DNA of 64,000 bases from Gemmatimonadota bacterium (GCA_003222085.1 QHUK01000040.1:1-64000), one strand, 5' to 3'. Shown: positions 23,702 to 31,746, counted from the stretch's first letter. A program made the numbers and translations. The notes: a model not told the origin generated them from the sequence alone.

Positions 23702-24960
23702 TAAAAGGGGGCCTCGGCCACGTGGTGCGGGTCGTCCAGCAGCAGCGCCGAGAGGGTCTCGCCGGCGGCCACGGTGGCCCGGTCTTCGGGCACGATCAGG
23801 AGCGCGTTCGCGCGGGCCATGGACGTGAGGATGCCGGAACCCTGCGGGCCCGTCAAGCGCGCCGTCAGCGCCCCCCCCCCGGATCCGGCCGGCTTGACCA
23901 CCGCGCGCAGGAAGTGTCGCAGCTTCGGCCCGAGCGTGATCGGCTCGCCCACGCATACCGGCACGGTGCGGCGGAACGGCAGCGTGTGGCCGAGCAGGCG
24001 GCGGATGGCCGGGCGCACGAACAGCTCGAAGGTGACCATCACGCTCACCGGGTTTCCGGGGAGCCCGATCCACGGCTTTCCGCCCAGCAGGCCGAACCCC
24101 ACCGGCGCGCCGGGGCGCATCGCGATGCGCCACAGCTTGATCTCACCGCCCAGCTCCGTCAGGACCTCGCGCACGAAGTCGTGGTCTCCTACGCTGACCC
24201 CGGCGGTGGTGACGAGCAGGTCCGAGCGCTCGGCCGCTCCGGCGAGATGCTGGCGCAGGCTTTCCTTCGTATCGCGCGCCAGGCCCAGGTCCATGGGGAT
24301 CCCGCCGTTCCGGCGGATCAGCGCATCCAGGGTGTAGGAGTTGGAGCTCGCGACCTTCGTGCCCGAGAGGATGTCCTCGGCGCGGTTCAGGTCCACGATC
24401 TCGTCGCCCGAGCCCATGAAGGCGACGCGCGGGGCATCGTGGACGAGCGGCGTGGCGTGGGCGATGGACGCGAGGACGCCGACCTGGGCAGGGCCCAGCG
24501 GTGTCCCGGCGCCCAGCACGACCGCGCCTTTGCGGATGTCCTCGCCGCGGTAGCGAACGTTCTTCCGGGCGTCGCGGCCGGTCACGACCGTGATGCGCCC
24601 GCGCTCTGCGGGCTCGGTGTCCTCCTGCCGCACGACGGTGTCGGCGCCGGCCGGCAAGGGTGCCCCGGTGAAGATGCGCGTGACCTGTCCCGGGCCGATC
24701 GGCTTCGTGGGGAATTGTCCTGCCGGCACCGCCTCGACCACGGCCAGGGTGACCTTGTGGTCCGGGTTCGCGCTGGCGACGTCGGCGGCGCGCGCCGCGT
24801 AGCCGTCCATCGCGGAATTGTCCCAGGCCGGGAGGTCGATGGGGCTCGTCACATCCTCGGCGAGCACCCGGTCTAGCGCTTCGCGCAGCGGCCGCCGCGC
24901 CGCGGGGAGCGGGGCGATGTGCTCGAGGATCAGGCGGGCTGCTTCGGTCGGCGTCAGCAT
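23701..24960 (-). CDS. moeA: Molybdopterin molybdenumtransferase
   Basis: 419 residues, the usual length. MoeA features: LPAWDNSAMDGYAARAADV, ARIFTGAPLPAGADTVVRQED-like segment (here RIFTGAPLPAGADTVVRQED), RYRGEDIRKG, GSGDEIVDL, TTAGVSVGDHDFVREVL, KPWIGLPGNPVSVMV, and domain IV at the end. It inserts molybdate into adenylylated molybdopterin. It lies directly after mobB and before the cyclase. A run of ten C at 23871-23880, encoding consecutive Gly near residue 360, is a slippage-prone site. It functions in the cytosol with MobA/MobB to mature molybdo- or tungstoenzymes. Confidence 0.93.
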   Translation of the reverse strand: MLTPTEAARLILEHIAPLPAARRPLREALDRVLAEDVTSPIDLPAWDNSAMDGYAARAADVASANPDHKVTLAVVEAVPAGQFPTKPIGPGQVTRIFTGAPLPAGADTVVRQEDTEPAERGRITVVTGRDARKNVRYRGEDIRKGAVVLGAGTPLGPAQVGVLASIAHATPLVHDAPRVAFMGSGDEIVDLNRAEDILSGTKVASSNSYTLDALIRRNGGIPMDLGLARDTKESLRQHLAGAAERSDLLVTTAGVSVGDHDFVREVLTELGGEIKLWRIAMRPGAPVGFGLLGGKPWIGLPGNPVSVMVTFELFVRPAIRRLLGHTLPFRRTVPVCVGEPITLGPKLRHFLRAVVKPAGSGGGALTARLTGPQGSGILTSMARANALLIVPEDRATVAAGETLSALLLDDPHHVAEAPF

Positions 24961-24961
24961 G

Positions 24962-25495
24962 TCAGGGCGGAAGGATCTTGGCCCGGTCCCACGCGAGGTT
25001 GGCGATCGTCACGAGCCAGGCGGTGTCGGAGAAGCGGAACACCGGGAACTCGGCACGATACTTGGGATGGTCCGTCACCATGGCGACCCAGTCTCCCGGG
25101 TCGTGGACGGCCGGGTCGAACAGCGGCTCGGGCCCGGCGGCCAGACGGTACACTTCGATCTTGGGTAGCGGAGCGCGCTTGAAGCCCTCCACGAGCACGA
25201 TATCCGCGCCGTCGAGATAGCGGCGCGCCAGGGCGACCGGGTCCGACTCCTGTTCCGTCCGCTCCCACAGCACCCGCTGCCCGGGGCCCTCCATGAGGAC
25301 CCGCTCGGCGCGCCCTTCGTGCCAGTGGCGCCACGAGTCCTTGCCGCGCTGGTCCGTGTCGGCGGGGTGGGTGCCGTGCTTGATCGTCATCACGCGGAAT
25401 TTCCGGCGTACCAGCTCCGCCGCCAGGGCGACGAGGAGCGTCGTCTTGCCGGCGTTCTTGCGTCCGATGATCGACATCATGCGCGTTGCCGCCAC
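24962..25495 (-). CDS. mobB: Molybdopterin-guanine dinucleotide biosynthesis protein B
   Basis: 177 residues from GTG 25495, preceded by GGAGG; ATG 25480, whose TGA overlap with mobA is exact, is an equally good alternative. Walker A is GRKNAGKTTLL, close to the N-terminus. HGTHPADTDQRGKDSWRHWH and VLVEGFKRAPLPKIEVYR match MobB. It is a GTP-binding helper of MobA in forming the guanine dinucleotide form of the cofactor. The C-terminal 40 residues (YRAEFPVFRF ... NLAWDRAKILPP) are usual for the family. Confidence 0.9.
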   Translation of the reverse strand: MAATRMMSIIGRKNAGKTTLLVALAAELVRRKFRVMTIKHGTHPADTDQRGKDSWRHWHEGRAERVLMEGPGQRVLWERTEQESDPVALARRYLDGADIVLVEGFKRAPLPKIEVYRLAAGPEPLFDPAVHDPGDWVAMVTDHPKYRAEFPVFRFSDTAWLVTIANLAWDRAKILPP

Positions 25496-26076
25496 GCCGC
25501 CTCCGCCCGTTCGAGATCAGCGGGCGTGTTCACGTTGAAGAACAGCACGTCGGGGTCGCCGAACGCCCGCACCCGTTCGAGGGGTAGTGTACCGACCTGC
25601 ACATCGGCGTGGAAGCCGATCGCCCGCAGGTCGCCGCGAGCAAGCTGCCGCTCGATGGCGGGCCCGCACGCCGGCCCGTACACGGCGCACAGCGGCTCCA
25701 CACCGCGCCGGCCATCGCTCTCGGGAAGGAAGGCGTCCCAGCCCGTCGAGCCCGCCCGCAGCGCCCGCAGCAGCTCGATCGTGAGGAACGGCATGTCCCA
25801 CGCGACGCACAGGACCGGTCCCGCGCCCGAGACGACGGCGGTGTAGATCCCTCCCAGGCTGCCCCGGCCGGGGCGCACGTCGGGGATGGTCCGAAGGTCG
25901 GGCCGCCAGGTCGGTCCGTCGGCGGCGTTGGCGACGAGCAGCGGGGACTCGCCGGTCACACCGACGACGGCGTCCACCACGCGGTCGAGGATGCGTCGCC
26001 CTCCGAGCTCCACCAGTCCTTTGGGTTGTCCCCCGTAGCGGCGCGCGGCGCCGCCGGCCAGGACGGCGCCGCGCAC
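25477..26076 (-). CDS. mobA: Molybdenum cofactor guanylyltransferase
   Basis: 199 residues from GTG 26076, two bases after the CoA-binding protein stop. The nucleotidyltransferase signature is AVLAGGAARRYGGQPKGLVEL (x-L-A-G-G-x-x-x-R-x-G-G-x-x-K). Further features: RPGRGSLGGIYTAV, the metal-binding CVAWDMPFL, and the C-terminal FFNVNTPADLERA. MobA transfers GMP from GTP to molybdenum-pterin, giving the dinucleotide used by DMSO-reductase-family enzymes such as formate dehydrogenase. FdhD, encoded two genes upstream, fits this target. Confidence 0.92.
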   Translation of the reverse strand: MRGAVLAGGAARRYGGQPKGLVELGGRRILDRVVDAVVGVTGESPLLVANAADGPTWRPDLRTIPDVRPGRGSLGGIYTAVVSGAGPVLCVAWDMPFLTIELLRALRAGSTGWDAFLPESDGRRGVEPLCAVYGPACGPAIERQLARGDLRAIGFHADVQVGTLPLERVRAFGDPDVLFFNVNTPADLERAEAAWRQRA

Positions 26077-26078
26077 GC

Positions 26079-26492
26079 TCAGACTCCGAGTACCCGGTGG
26101 TCGACCATCAAGCAGCGGTCCATCACGCAGGGAATGCCCGCCGCTTGCGCCCGCGCCCGCGCCGCCTCGTCGACGACGCCGATCTGCAGCCAGATGAGCC
26201 GGGGGCGAGGCCGCACGTCGATGGCCTCGTCCACGACCGGCCCGACGAACTCGCTGCGCCGAAACACGTCCACGATCTCGATGGTGTGGTCCGCCGCGGC
26301 GGCGGTGAGAGTGGGGTAGCTCTTCTCGCCGAGGATCGTGGAATGCCCCGGGTTCACCGGAACGATCCGGTAGCCCGCTTCCCGGAGGTAGCGTGCCACC
26401 CCGTGGCTCGGGCGCGCCGGCTTGGGCGACAGCCCCACGACGGCGATCGTACGCGCCGTGCCGAGAATGCCGCGCAGCGCCTCCGCTCTCAC
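26079..26492 (-). CDS. CoA-binding (YccU-type) Rossmann protein
   Basis: 137 residues from GTG 26492 (GTGA overlap with fdhD). The fold and motifs of small CoA-binding domains are present: TIAVVGLSPKPARPSHGVAR, YLREAGYRIVPVNPG, ILGEKSYPTLTAA, IVDVFRRSEFVGPVVDEAI, LIWLQIGVVDEAARARAQAA, and CVMDRCLMVDH at the end. The family binds CoA or similar nucleotides; physiological role is unsettled. Its insertion between fdhD and mobA with overlapping starts suggests co-expression rather than a proven role in cofactor synthesis. Confidence 0.85.
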   Translation of the reverse strand: MRAEALRGILGTARTIAVVGLSPKPARPSHGVARYLREAGYRIVPVNPGHSTILGEKSYPTLTAAAADHTIEIVDVFRRSEFVGPVVDEAIDVRPRPRLIWLQIGVVDEAARARAQAAGIPCVMDRCLMVDHRVLGV

Positions 26493-27208
26493 GCGTCCGG
26501 CCGGTGGACATGCGGGGTGCCGCTCACCGCTCGCCCGACCAGCACGATCCCCGTGCGCCGCGCGATGGTCACGGCCAGCGTCGAGGGCACGCTCGGCGTC
26601 GCGACGTAGGCGAGCCCGGCGCGCGCCGCCTTGTACGCGAGCTCGGCCGAGATGCGGCCGGTCACGAGAAGCCCGCGCCCGGCGAGTCGCTGCCGCGCGA
26701 TGACTGCGGCGCCCACCACCTTGTCCACGGCGTTGTGCCTCCCGATGTCCTCGGCATGATACAGCAGGCGCTCGCCGTCCGTGAGCGCGGCGGCGTGGAT
26801 GCCGCCGGTCTCGTTGTAGCGCTCCCCGCGCGCGAACAGCTCCTTGAACAGCGCGCGCAGCCGTTCCGGCGCGGGCGGCTGGCCCCGCGCCGGCGCGTGC
26901 GCCACCTGGTGCGGATCGGCGAGGAATGTCGACACGGCCCCGCACCCCGAGGCGAGCACCCGCTTGCGGTTCTCACCTTTGACCAGGGCCACGCGCTCGG
27001 GCTTCACTTCGGCCCAGAACCCCAGGTCCGGGGCGCAGGGCCGGAGCTTCACCAGGTCGTCGAGCGACTCGATGTAGCCCTCGCCGTGCAGCCACCCCGT
27101 GGCCAGCTCCTCGAGCTGGTCGGGCGTGCACATCCACGTCACCGCCGGCTCGCCGTTCACTTCCAGCCACACGGGCATCTCTTCGACCACCGCCGAGTCG
27201 GCGAGCAT
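26489..27208 (-). CDS. fdhD: Sulfurtransferase FdhD, formate dehydrogenase accessory protein
   Basis: 239 residues from ATG 27208. An in-frame start at 27313 would add 35 residues encoded by a heptamer repeat, so the later start is preferred though it lacks a clear Shine-Dalgarno. Motifs: VVEEMPVWLEVNGEPAV, TPDQLEELATGWLHGEGYI, the catalytic-loop Cys in ASGCGAVS, GGIHAAALTDGERLLYHAED, IGRHNAVDKVVG, LLVTGRISAELAYKAARAG, and VGRAVSG. E. coli FdhD has CxxC here; this protein keeps the first Cys only. FdhD passes sulfur from cysteine desulfurase to the molybdenum cofactor of formate dehydrogenase. Confidence 0.92.
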   Translation of the reverse strand: MLADSAVVEEMPVWLEVNGEPAVTWMCTPDQLEELATGWLHGEGYIESLDDLVKLRPCAPDLGFWAEVKPERVALVKGENRKRVLASGCGAVSTFLADPHQVAHAPARGQPPAPERLRALFKELFARGERYNETGGIHAAALTDGERLLYHAEDIGRHNAVDKVVGAAVIARQRLAGRGLLVTGRISAELAYKAARAGLAYVATPSVPSTLAVTIARRTGIVLVGRAVSGTPHVHRPDA

Positions 27209-27234
27209 GCGCCCGCGGCGGCTGCCGGGGCCGC

Positions 27235-27297
27235 GGGACTCGGGGCTAGGGGCCCGGGCTTCATCCCTAGCCCCTAGCCCCGAGCCCCGAGCCTCTG
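27235..27297. repeat. Heptamer inverted repeat, family A copy 1
   Basis: Plus-strand words GGGACTC, GGGGCTA, GGGGCCC (27235-27255) face CCTAGCC- and CCGAGCC-type heptamers (27263-27297). In transcription direction (minus) the G-rich arm comes first and starts about six bases after the stop of the PTPS/QueD-like gene. It lies in the fdhD leader, or in its N-terminal coding region if the upstream start is used. Confidence 0.75.
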
Positions 27298-27302
27298 AGT
27301 GA

Positions 27303-27722
27303 TCACGGTTCACCGAAGTACTCCGAGTAAATGTGCGGCCCCTCCTGCACGCGCACTGCGTGCAACGTGACGCCTCGCGGCAGCCGCGGGGCGATTCGCT
27401 CCCACACGTACACCGCCAGCGCCTCCCCCGTCGCCAGCCGGCGCCCGGGGGCGAACTCGGGGAGCGCCTCGTTGATGCTCCGACCGTCGAGGCGCCCGGT
27501 GATTTCGTCTGCCAGCAGGTGATCCAGCGCCTCGAGGCTCATCACTCCCCCCGCTTCCGCCACGAGCGGCCCTTTCACCGTGACCCGGCACTGGTAGCGG
27601 TGACCGTGCTCGGTCGCAGCCCGGGCGAACTCCCGCGCGTTCCGCTCGTCGGACCAATCCGCCCGTCGGATGTAGTGCGTGGCGCTAAACTCAACGACAC
27701 GCGTAAGATAGCTGATCGGCAC
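27303..27722 (-). CDS. 6-pyruvoyl-tetrahydropterin synthase/QueD-like protein
   Basis: 139 residues from GTG 27722, which follows the ABC ATPase stop (27725) by two bases. PTPS fold motifs: VVEFSATHYI with the first zinc His, SDERNAREF, and EHGHRYQCRVTVKG with the other two His. The C-terminal EGPHIYSEYFG corresponds to the Glu-containing strand that binds the pterin ring. Relatives convert dihydroneopterin triphosphate to 6-carboxytetrahydropterin (queuosine) or to pyruvoyl-tetrahydropterin. Placement among molybdenum/tungsten cofactor genes is unusual, and a pterin-related role there is possible but unproven. Confidence 0.8.
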   Translation of the reverse strand: MPISYLTRVVEFSATHYIRRADWSDERNAREFARAATEHGHRYQCRVTVKGPLVAEAGGVMSLEALDHLLADEITGRLDGRSINEALPEFAPGRRLATGEALAVYVWERIAPRLPRGVTLHAVRVQEGPHIYSEYFGEP

Positions 27723-27724
27723 GA

Positions 27725-28729
27725 TTAGAACACTCGCACCGCACTGGCCTTGAACGAGAACACCACGGGTCCTCCCGGCGTGAGCCCCAGATCCCGGGCC
27801 GCCTCCTCCGTGACGACCGCCACGAGCTCCACGCCCACGTCCGCCGTGACGAGCACCGCCCCCGGCCGCTGATGCGTGAGGCGGGTGACGCGTCCCGTGA
27901 ACACGTTGCGCGCGGAAGAGGCGAGCGGCTCGCGGCTCACGAAGATGTCGGTCGGCGGCACCGCCAGGATCGCGGGGCCCGTCTTGTCGGTCGCTGCGGC
28001 GATCTCGATCGTGCCGACACACACGTGCTTGAGATCGCCTCCGCCCGACGGCAGCTCCACGCGGAACAGGTTCTCGGGCGTGACCGGTGACAGCCTGCCC
28101 TCGGCGAGGGCGCGCACATCATCCGCCCAGCGATAGGCGTCCTCCAGCTGATGCGAGGCCAGGCAGACGGCGAGCGGGCGGCGGGCGCGCTCCTCGGCGA
28201 GCGCGCGGTACAGCGTCTGCGCCGCTGCGCGGTCGGCCGAGCTGGCGGGCTCGTCGAGCAGCAGTACGTCCGGCTCGACCGCGAGCGCGCGCGCCACCGC
28301 CACCCGCTGCACCTCCCCGTCCGACAGCTCGTGCCGCCGACGATGCAGCAACGACGCGATCTCGAGCCGCGCCGCGATGTTCTCTACTTTTCTGTTTACC
28401 TCTGTGCGTCTGATCCCTCTCACCTGTAATCCAAATTCCAGATTTTCACGGACCGTGCCGCGCAACAACAGCGGGCGCTGCTCCACCAGCGTGATGCGTC
28501 GCCGTGCGCCGGCCCGCGGCGCCTTCGCGCCGGCCACCACGACGCCGTCGAGCCGCACCTCACCCTCGGAGGGGCGTTCGAGCAAGGCGAGCAGCCGCAG
28601 CAGGGTGCTCTTGCCCGATCCGTTCGGCCCAACGATCGCGACGCCCGAGCCGGGGGCAACGGCGAATCGCTCGATGTCGAGGACCACCCGGCCGTCGTAG
28701 CGGTGACGCACGGCGACGAGCTCAAGCAT
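27725..28729 (-). CDS. Tungstate/molybdate-type ABC transporter ATP-binding protein
   Basis: 334 residues. Walker A GPNGSGKST, Q-loop VEQRPLLLRGTVREN, signature LSDGEVQRVAVARAL, Walker B VLLLDEPASSAD, and H-loop ASHQLED are all present in the first 200 residues. The C-terminal third has TOBE-like sequence (VFTGRVTRLTHQRPGAVLVT, VELVAVVTEEAARDLGL), as in ModC/TupC/WtpC. It overlaps the permease gene by eight bases. With neighbours MoeA, MobA, MobB and FdhD the imported anion should be molybdate or tungstate. Confidence 0.88.
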   Translation of the reverse strand: MLELVAVRHRYDGRVVLDIERFAVAPGSGVAIVGPNGSGKSTLLRLLALLERPSEGEVRLDGVVVAGAKAPRAGARRRITLVEQRPLLLRGTVRENLEFGLQVRGIRRTEVNRKVENIAARLEIASLLHRRRHELSDGEVQRVAVARALAVEPDVLLLDEPASSADRAAAQTLYRALAEERARRPLAVCLASHQLEDAYRWADDVRALAEGRLSPVTPENLFRVELPSGGGDLKHVCVGTIEIAAATDKTGPAILAVPPTDIFVSREPLASSARNVFTGRVTRLTHQRPGAVLVTADVGVELVAVVTEEAARDLGLTPGGPVVFSFKASAVRVF

Positions 28730-29417
28730 GACCGCGGCCCTGAAGCGTCTGCAGCGCGACGTTCACGAGCAGAGCGAGCAGCAGGAGAATGAGGCCGAGC
28801 GCCAGCGCGAGCCCGAAGTCGCCCTGGCTCGTGTACAGCGCGACTGCGGTCGTGAGAGTGCGGGTCTGACCGCGGATGTTGCCGCCCACGGTCATCGCGG
28901 ACCCGATCTCGGCGACGACGTGGCCGAAGGCCGTCGTGATCACCGCTGCGAGCGCAAACCGCGCCTCGCGTGCCACCGTCCAGGCGGTGCGCCAGCGCCC
29001 GGCGCCCAGCGTTTCGGCGGTGCGGCGAATGCGGGGATCGACGCCCTGGACCGCCGCGGCGGCGAGCGCGGCGGCGATCGGGAAGGCGAGCACGACGTCG
29101 CCCACGACGATCGCCTGCCAGGTGTAGAGCCACTCGACGCCGCCCAACGGTCCCCGGCGGGACAGGAGGCCGTACAGCAGCAGCCCCACGACGACGGTGG
29201 GAAACGCGAGGGCGGTGTTGACGACGGTGAGCGCGGCCCGGCGCCCCCAAAAGGGCCTCGTGGCGAGCACGAAACCGACGGGGATACCGAGCCCGCAGGC
29301 GAGCACGGTCGCAATGACACCGATCTTGAGCGTGAGGAGCGCGATGCCGTACACTTCGCCGTCGCCCGAGAGGAGCAAGGCGACCGCGCGCCGCAATCCC
29401 TCCCCTAGAAAGTCCAT
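28722..29417 (-). CDS. Tungstate/molybdate-type ABC transporter permease
   Basis: 231 residues from ATG 29417, overlapping the preceding gene by 13 bases. Five or six membrane segments, a PTVVVGLLLYGLLSRRGPLG stretch and the EAA-like loop ETLGAGRWRTAWTVAREAR, then AFGHVVAEIGSAMTVGGNI, are characteristic of TupB-type permeases. The closeness of AEIGSAMTVGGNIRGQTRTL to tungstate permeases is from memory. A substrate-binding protein (TupA/ModA) gene is expected next to it but is absent from the window. Confidence 0.85.
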   Translation of the reverse strand: MDFLGEGLRRAVALLLSGDGEVYGIALLTLKIGVIATVLACGLGIPVGFVLATRPFWGRRAALTVVNTALAFPTVVVGLLLYGLLSRRGPLGGVEWLYTWQAIVVGDVVLAFPIAAALAAAAVQGVDPRIRRTAETLGAGRWRTAWTVAREARFALAAVITTAFGHVVAEIGSAMTVGGNIRGQTRTLTTAVALYTSQGDFGLALALGLILLLLALLVNVALQTLQGRGHA

Positions 29418-30136
29418 CCCACGCCGATCGTGGCCCACGGATGAGACGTCCAGTCCGTGAGCGCCGCGGTCAAGGGCAGAACGCGGCTGCCGTCGCTGGC
29501 CGGCTGCTTGTAGGAGATCGGGTAGTTGAGCTTCCAGAGCACCAGGCGGAAGTCGCTTCGCACAGAGACGCGCCGGGCGAGGTACCAGCGCAGGCCGGCG
29601 TTGGGAGCGAGCGTGAACTTCGTGCCGAAGCGGTAGCCGCTCGAGTCGCGCGACGTCGTGCCACCGATGGCCACGCCGAGGGCTCCGCCCACGTATGGGG
29701 CGAAGCCGCGCCACGTCTTGCGCCCGGTGAGCACGAGCTGCAGCCCGGCGTCGATCAGGACGACGTCGTTCGCGACCGGAGGGCTCGTGCGTGCCGGGGA
29801 CGACGAATCCTTCGTCGGATCGACGACGAAGCGGTTGGTGCGCCCGTAGGCGAGGCCCAGCGACGCCCCGACGGCGCCGAACGGCACCTCGTAGCGGATG
29901 CCGCCGGTGGTTCCGTCGGAGAGTCCGACGCCCACGCTGCCCCGGCCGCCGCCCAGATAGCCGAAGGTGAGGACGCCGACGCCGCCGCGCCGGACGTCGC
30001 GGTAGGGGGAGTGGGAGGGCTCGTGGCCGAGTTGAGCCGTCGCACCGCTCCACGACGCCACGACGGTCAGGAACAGCAGCGTGACGATCCGGATCGCGTT
30101 GCCCAGCCCCTCGCCGTCGTAGCGTCGTAGCGTCAT
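29405..30136 (-). CDS. Predicted outer-membrane beta-barrel protein
   Basis: 243 residues from ATG 30136. A signal peptide (IVTLLFLTVVASWSGATAQ) is followed by alternating polar/hydrophobic strands (GVGVLTFGYLGGGRGSVGVG, GASLGLAYGRTNRFVV, VVLIDAGLQLVLTG, FAPYVGGALGVAIGG, VSVRSDFRLVLWKLNY), ending WATIGVGWTF with the terminal Phe typical of barrel proteins. No specific family recognised; an OmpW/OmpA-like eight-strand barrel is plausible. Between gpmI and the ABC permease, it might provide outer-membrane passage for the oxyanion, which is inference. The first codons (MTLRRYDG) are made by an 8-bp tandem repeat. Confidence 0.7.
   Translation of the reverse strand: MTLRRYDGEGLGNAIRIVTLLFLTVVASWSGATAQLGHEPSHSPYRDVRRGGVGVLTFGYLGGGRGSVGVGLSDGTTGGIRYEVPFGAVGASLGLAYGRTNRFVVDPTKDSSSPARTSPPVANDVVLIDAGLQLVLTGRKTWRGFAPYVGGALGVAIGGTTSRDSSGYRFGTKFTLAPNAGLRWYLARRVSVRSDFRLVLWKLNYPISYKQPASDGSRVLPLTAALTDWTSHPWATIGVGWTF
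30116..30136. repeat. 8-bp tandem repeat, family E copy 1
   Basis: On the minus strand the unit GCTACGAC occurs twice in succession right after the ATG (30136), giving the protein start TLRRYD. It follows the gpmI stop by about 14 bases. A related array lies at 52289-52310. No opposing arm is present. Confidence 0.5.
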
Positions 30137-30149
30137 GTCGCGTCTTTCA

Positions 30150-31736
30150 TCAGTCCGTCTCCCTCAGGTCCCGCCCCGTCATTTCGGGCGGTGGTTGGAT
30201 ATCGAGCAGCCGGAGCACCGTGGGGCCGACGTCGCGGAGGGCGCCGCCGTGGCGCAGCGGCCCGCGCTCCACGTCGTCGACGACGAGGAACGGCACCGGG
30301 TTCGTGGTGTGCGCGGTGTGCGGGCCGTCCGTCGAGGGGTCGATCATCAGCTCGCAGTTGCCGTGATCGGCGGTGACGAGCAGCGTGGCGCCGCGCCGCT
30401 CGGCGCTCCTCACGACGCGCTCGAGACACGCGTCCACCGTCTCCACCGCCTTCACGGCCGCGCCTAGTACCCCGGAGTGGCCGACCATGTCCCCGTTCGC
30501 GTAGTTGCAGAGGATGAAATCGTGGTGCCCCGCCTTGATCGCCTTGCACAGGACGTCCGTGACGCCCGGCGCGCTCATTTCGGGCATCAGATCGTACGTG
30601 GCCACCTTCTGGGACGGCACGAGCAGCCGCTCCTCGCCGGGATAGGGCGTCTCCACCCCGCCGTTGAAGAAATACGTGACGTGCGCGTACTTCTCCGTCT
30701 CGGCGGTGCGGAACATGGTCCTCCCGTGGTCCGACAGCACCTGCGCGACGATCTCCGAAAGCACGATCGGCCCGAACGCCATTGGAAAGCGAAACGTCTC
30801 GTCGTACTGCGTCATGGTGACGAGATCAACGGGGGGCCTGGTGCCGGTGTCGAACCCGTCGAACCCGTCCACCGCCAGCGCGCGCACGATCTGGCGCATG
30901 CGGTCGGCCCGGTAGTTGAAGCAGAAGATGCCGTCGCCGGGCCGGATGCGCGGCGTCCCCGCGATGACGCGGGGCTTCACGAACTCGTCGGTCTCACCGA
31001 CTTCGTAGGCGCGTCGGATCGCCGTCACCGGGTCGGGGGCCACGTCGCCCACGCCGTGCACCATCGCGTCGTAGGCGATCTTGGTGCGCTCCCACCGCTT
31101 GTCGCGGTCCATGGCGTAATAGCGACCGACGACGGTGGAGATCACTGGGGCTCGGGGATCGGGGCTCGGGGCTCGGACTCCGCCACCCCCGAACCCCGAA
31201 CCCCGAGCCCCGAGCCCCTCAACCAGCTCCTGCATGAACGCGAGGGCCGATTGCGGCGGGGCGTCGCGCCCGTCGAGCCAGGCATGAATCGCGGCCGGCA
31301 GCTCGTGCTGATGCGCGAGCCGGACGGCGGCCACGAGGTGTTGATCGAGCGCGTGCACGCCGCCGTTGCCGATGAGGCCCAGCAGATGGAGCGTCCCGCC
31401 GCGGCGCTTCACGCGGGTGCACAGCTCGACGAGGGGCGGCAACCGGAAAAACTCGCCCGACTCGATGGCCTGCGAGATGCGCACGATGTCCTGCGGCACG
31501 ACGCGGCCGGCCCCGAGGTTCAGGTGTCCCACTTCACTGTTGCCGATCTGTCCCTCGGGAAGACCCACGGCGAGCCCCGACGCGCTGAGCAACGTGCGGG
31601 GCGCGTTCGACCAGAGGCGATGCCAGGTGGGGGTCCGCCCGAGCTCCACGGCGTTGCCCTCCCGGCCGGGACGGAAGCCCCAGCCGTCGAGCACGATCAG
31701 GACGACCGGGGTGCGCGGCCCATGCCTCTTTGCCAT
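30150..31736 (-). CDS. gpmI: 2,3-bisphosphoglycerate-independent phosphoglycerate mutase
   Basis: 528 residues from ATG 31736. iPGM motifs: VVLIVLDGWGFRPGREGNAV (metal Asp17), GQIGNSEVGHLNLGAGRVV with the phosphorylated Ser67, LLGLIGNGGVHALDQHL, AWLDGRDAPP, VGRYYAMDRDKRWERTKIAYD, CFNYRADRMRQIV, AETEKYAHVTYFFNGGVETPY, CNYANGDMVGHSG, and LVTADHGNCE. It interconverts 3- and 2-phosphoglycerate in glycolysis. Residues about 174-197 (GLGARGSGFGGG to PRAP) are extra compared with the family and are encoded by a family A inverted repeat. The start lies ten bases from the divergent SH3 gene. Confidence 0.95.
   Translation of the reverse strand: MAKRHGPRTPVVLIVLDGWGFRPGREGNAVELGRTPTWHRLWSNAPRTLLSASGLAVGLPEGQIGNSEVGHLNLGAGRVVPQDIVRISQAIESGEFFRLPPLVELCTRVKRRGGTLHLLGLIGNGGVHALDQHLVAAVRLAHQHELPAAIHAWLDGRDAPPQSALAFMQELVEGLGARGSGFGGGGVRAPSPDPRAPVISTVVGRYYAMDRDKRWERTKIAYDAMVHGVGDVAPDPVTAIRRAYEVGETDEFVKPRVIAGTPRIRPGDGIFCFNYRADRMRQIVRALAVDGFDGFDTGTRPPVDLVTMTQYDETFRFPMAFGPIVLSEIVAQVLSDHGRTMFRTAETEKYAHVTYFFNGGVETPYPGEERLLVPSQKVATYDLMPEMSAPGVTDVLCKAIKAGHHDFILCNYANGDMVGHSGVLGAAVKAVETVDACLERVVRSAERRGATLLVTADHGNCELMIDPSTDGPHTAHTTNPVPFLVVDDVERGPLRHGGALRDVGPTVLRLLDIQPPPEMTGRDLRETD
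31147..31218. repeat. Heptamer inverted repeat inside gpmI, family A copy 2
   Basis: Left arm 31147-31176: GGGGCTC, GGGGATC, GGGGCTC, GGGGCTC. Right arm 31186-31218: CCCCGAA- and CCCCGAG-type heptamers; loop of about nine bases. It is in frame within gpmI, adding about 24 residues between helix LAFMQELVE and the strand before VGRYYAMD. It shares its words with the copy at 27235. Confidence 0.85.
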
Positions 31737-31746
31737 ATTGGAGGGG

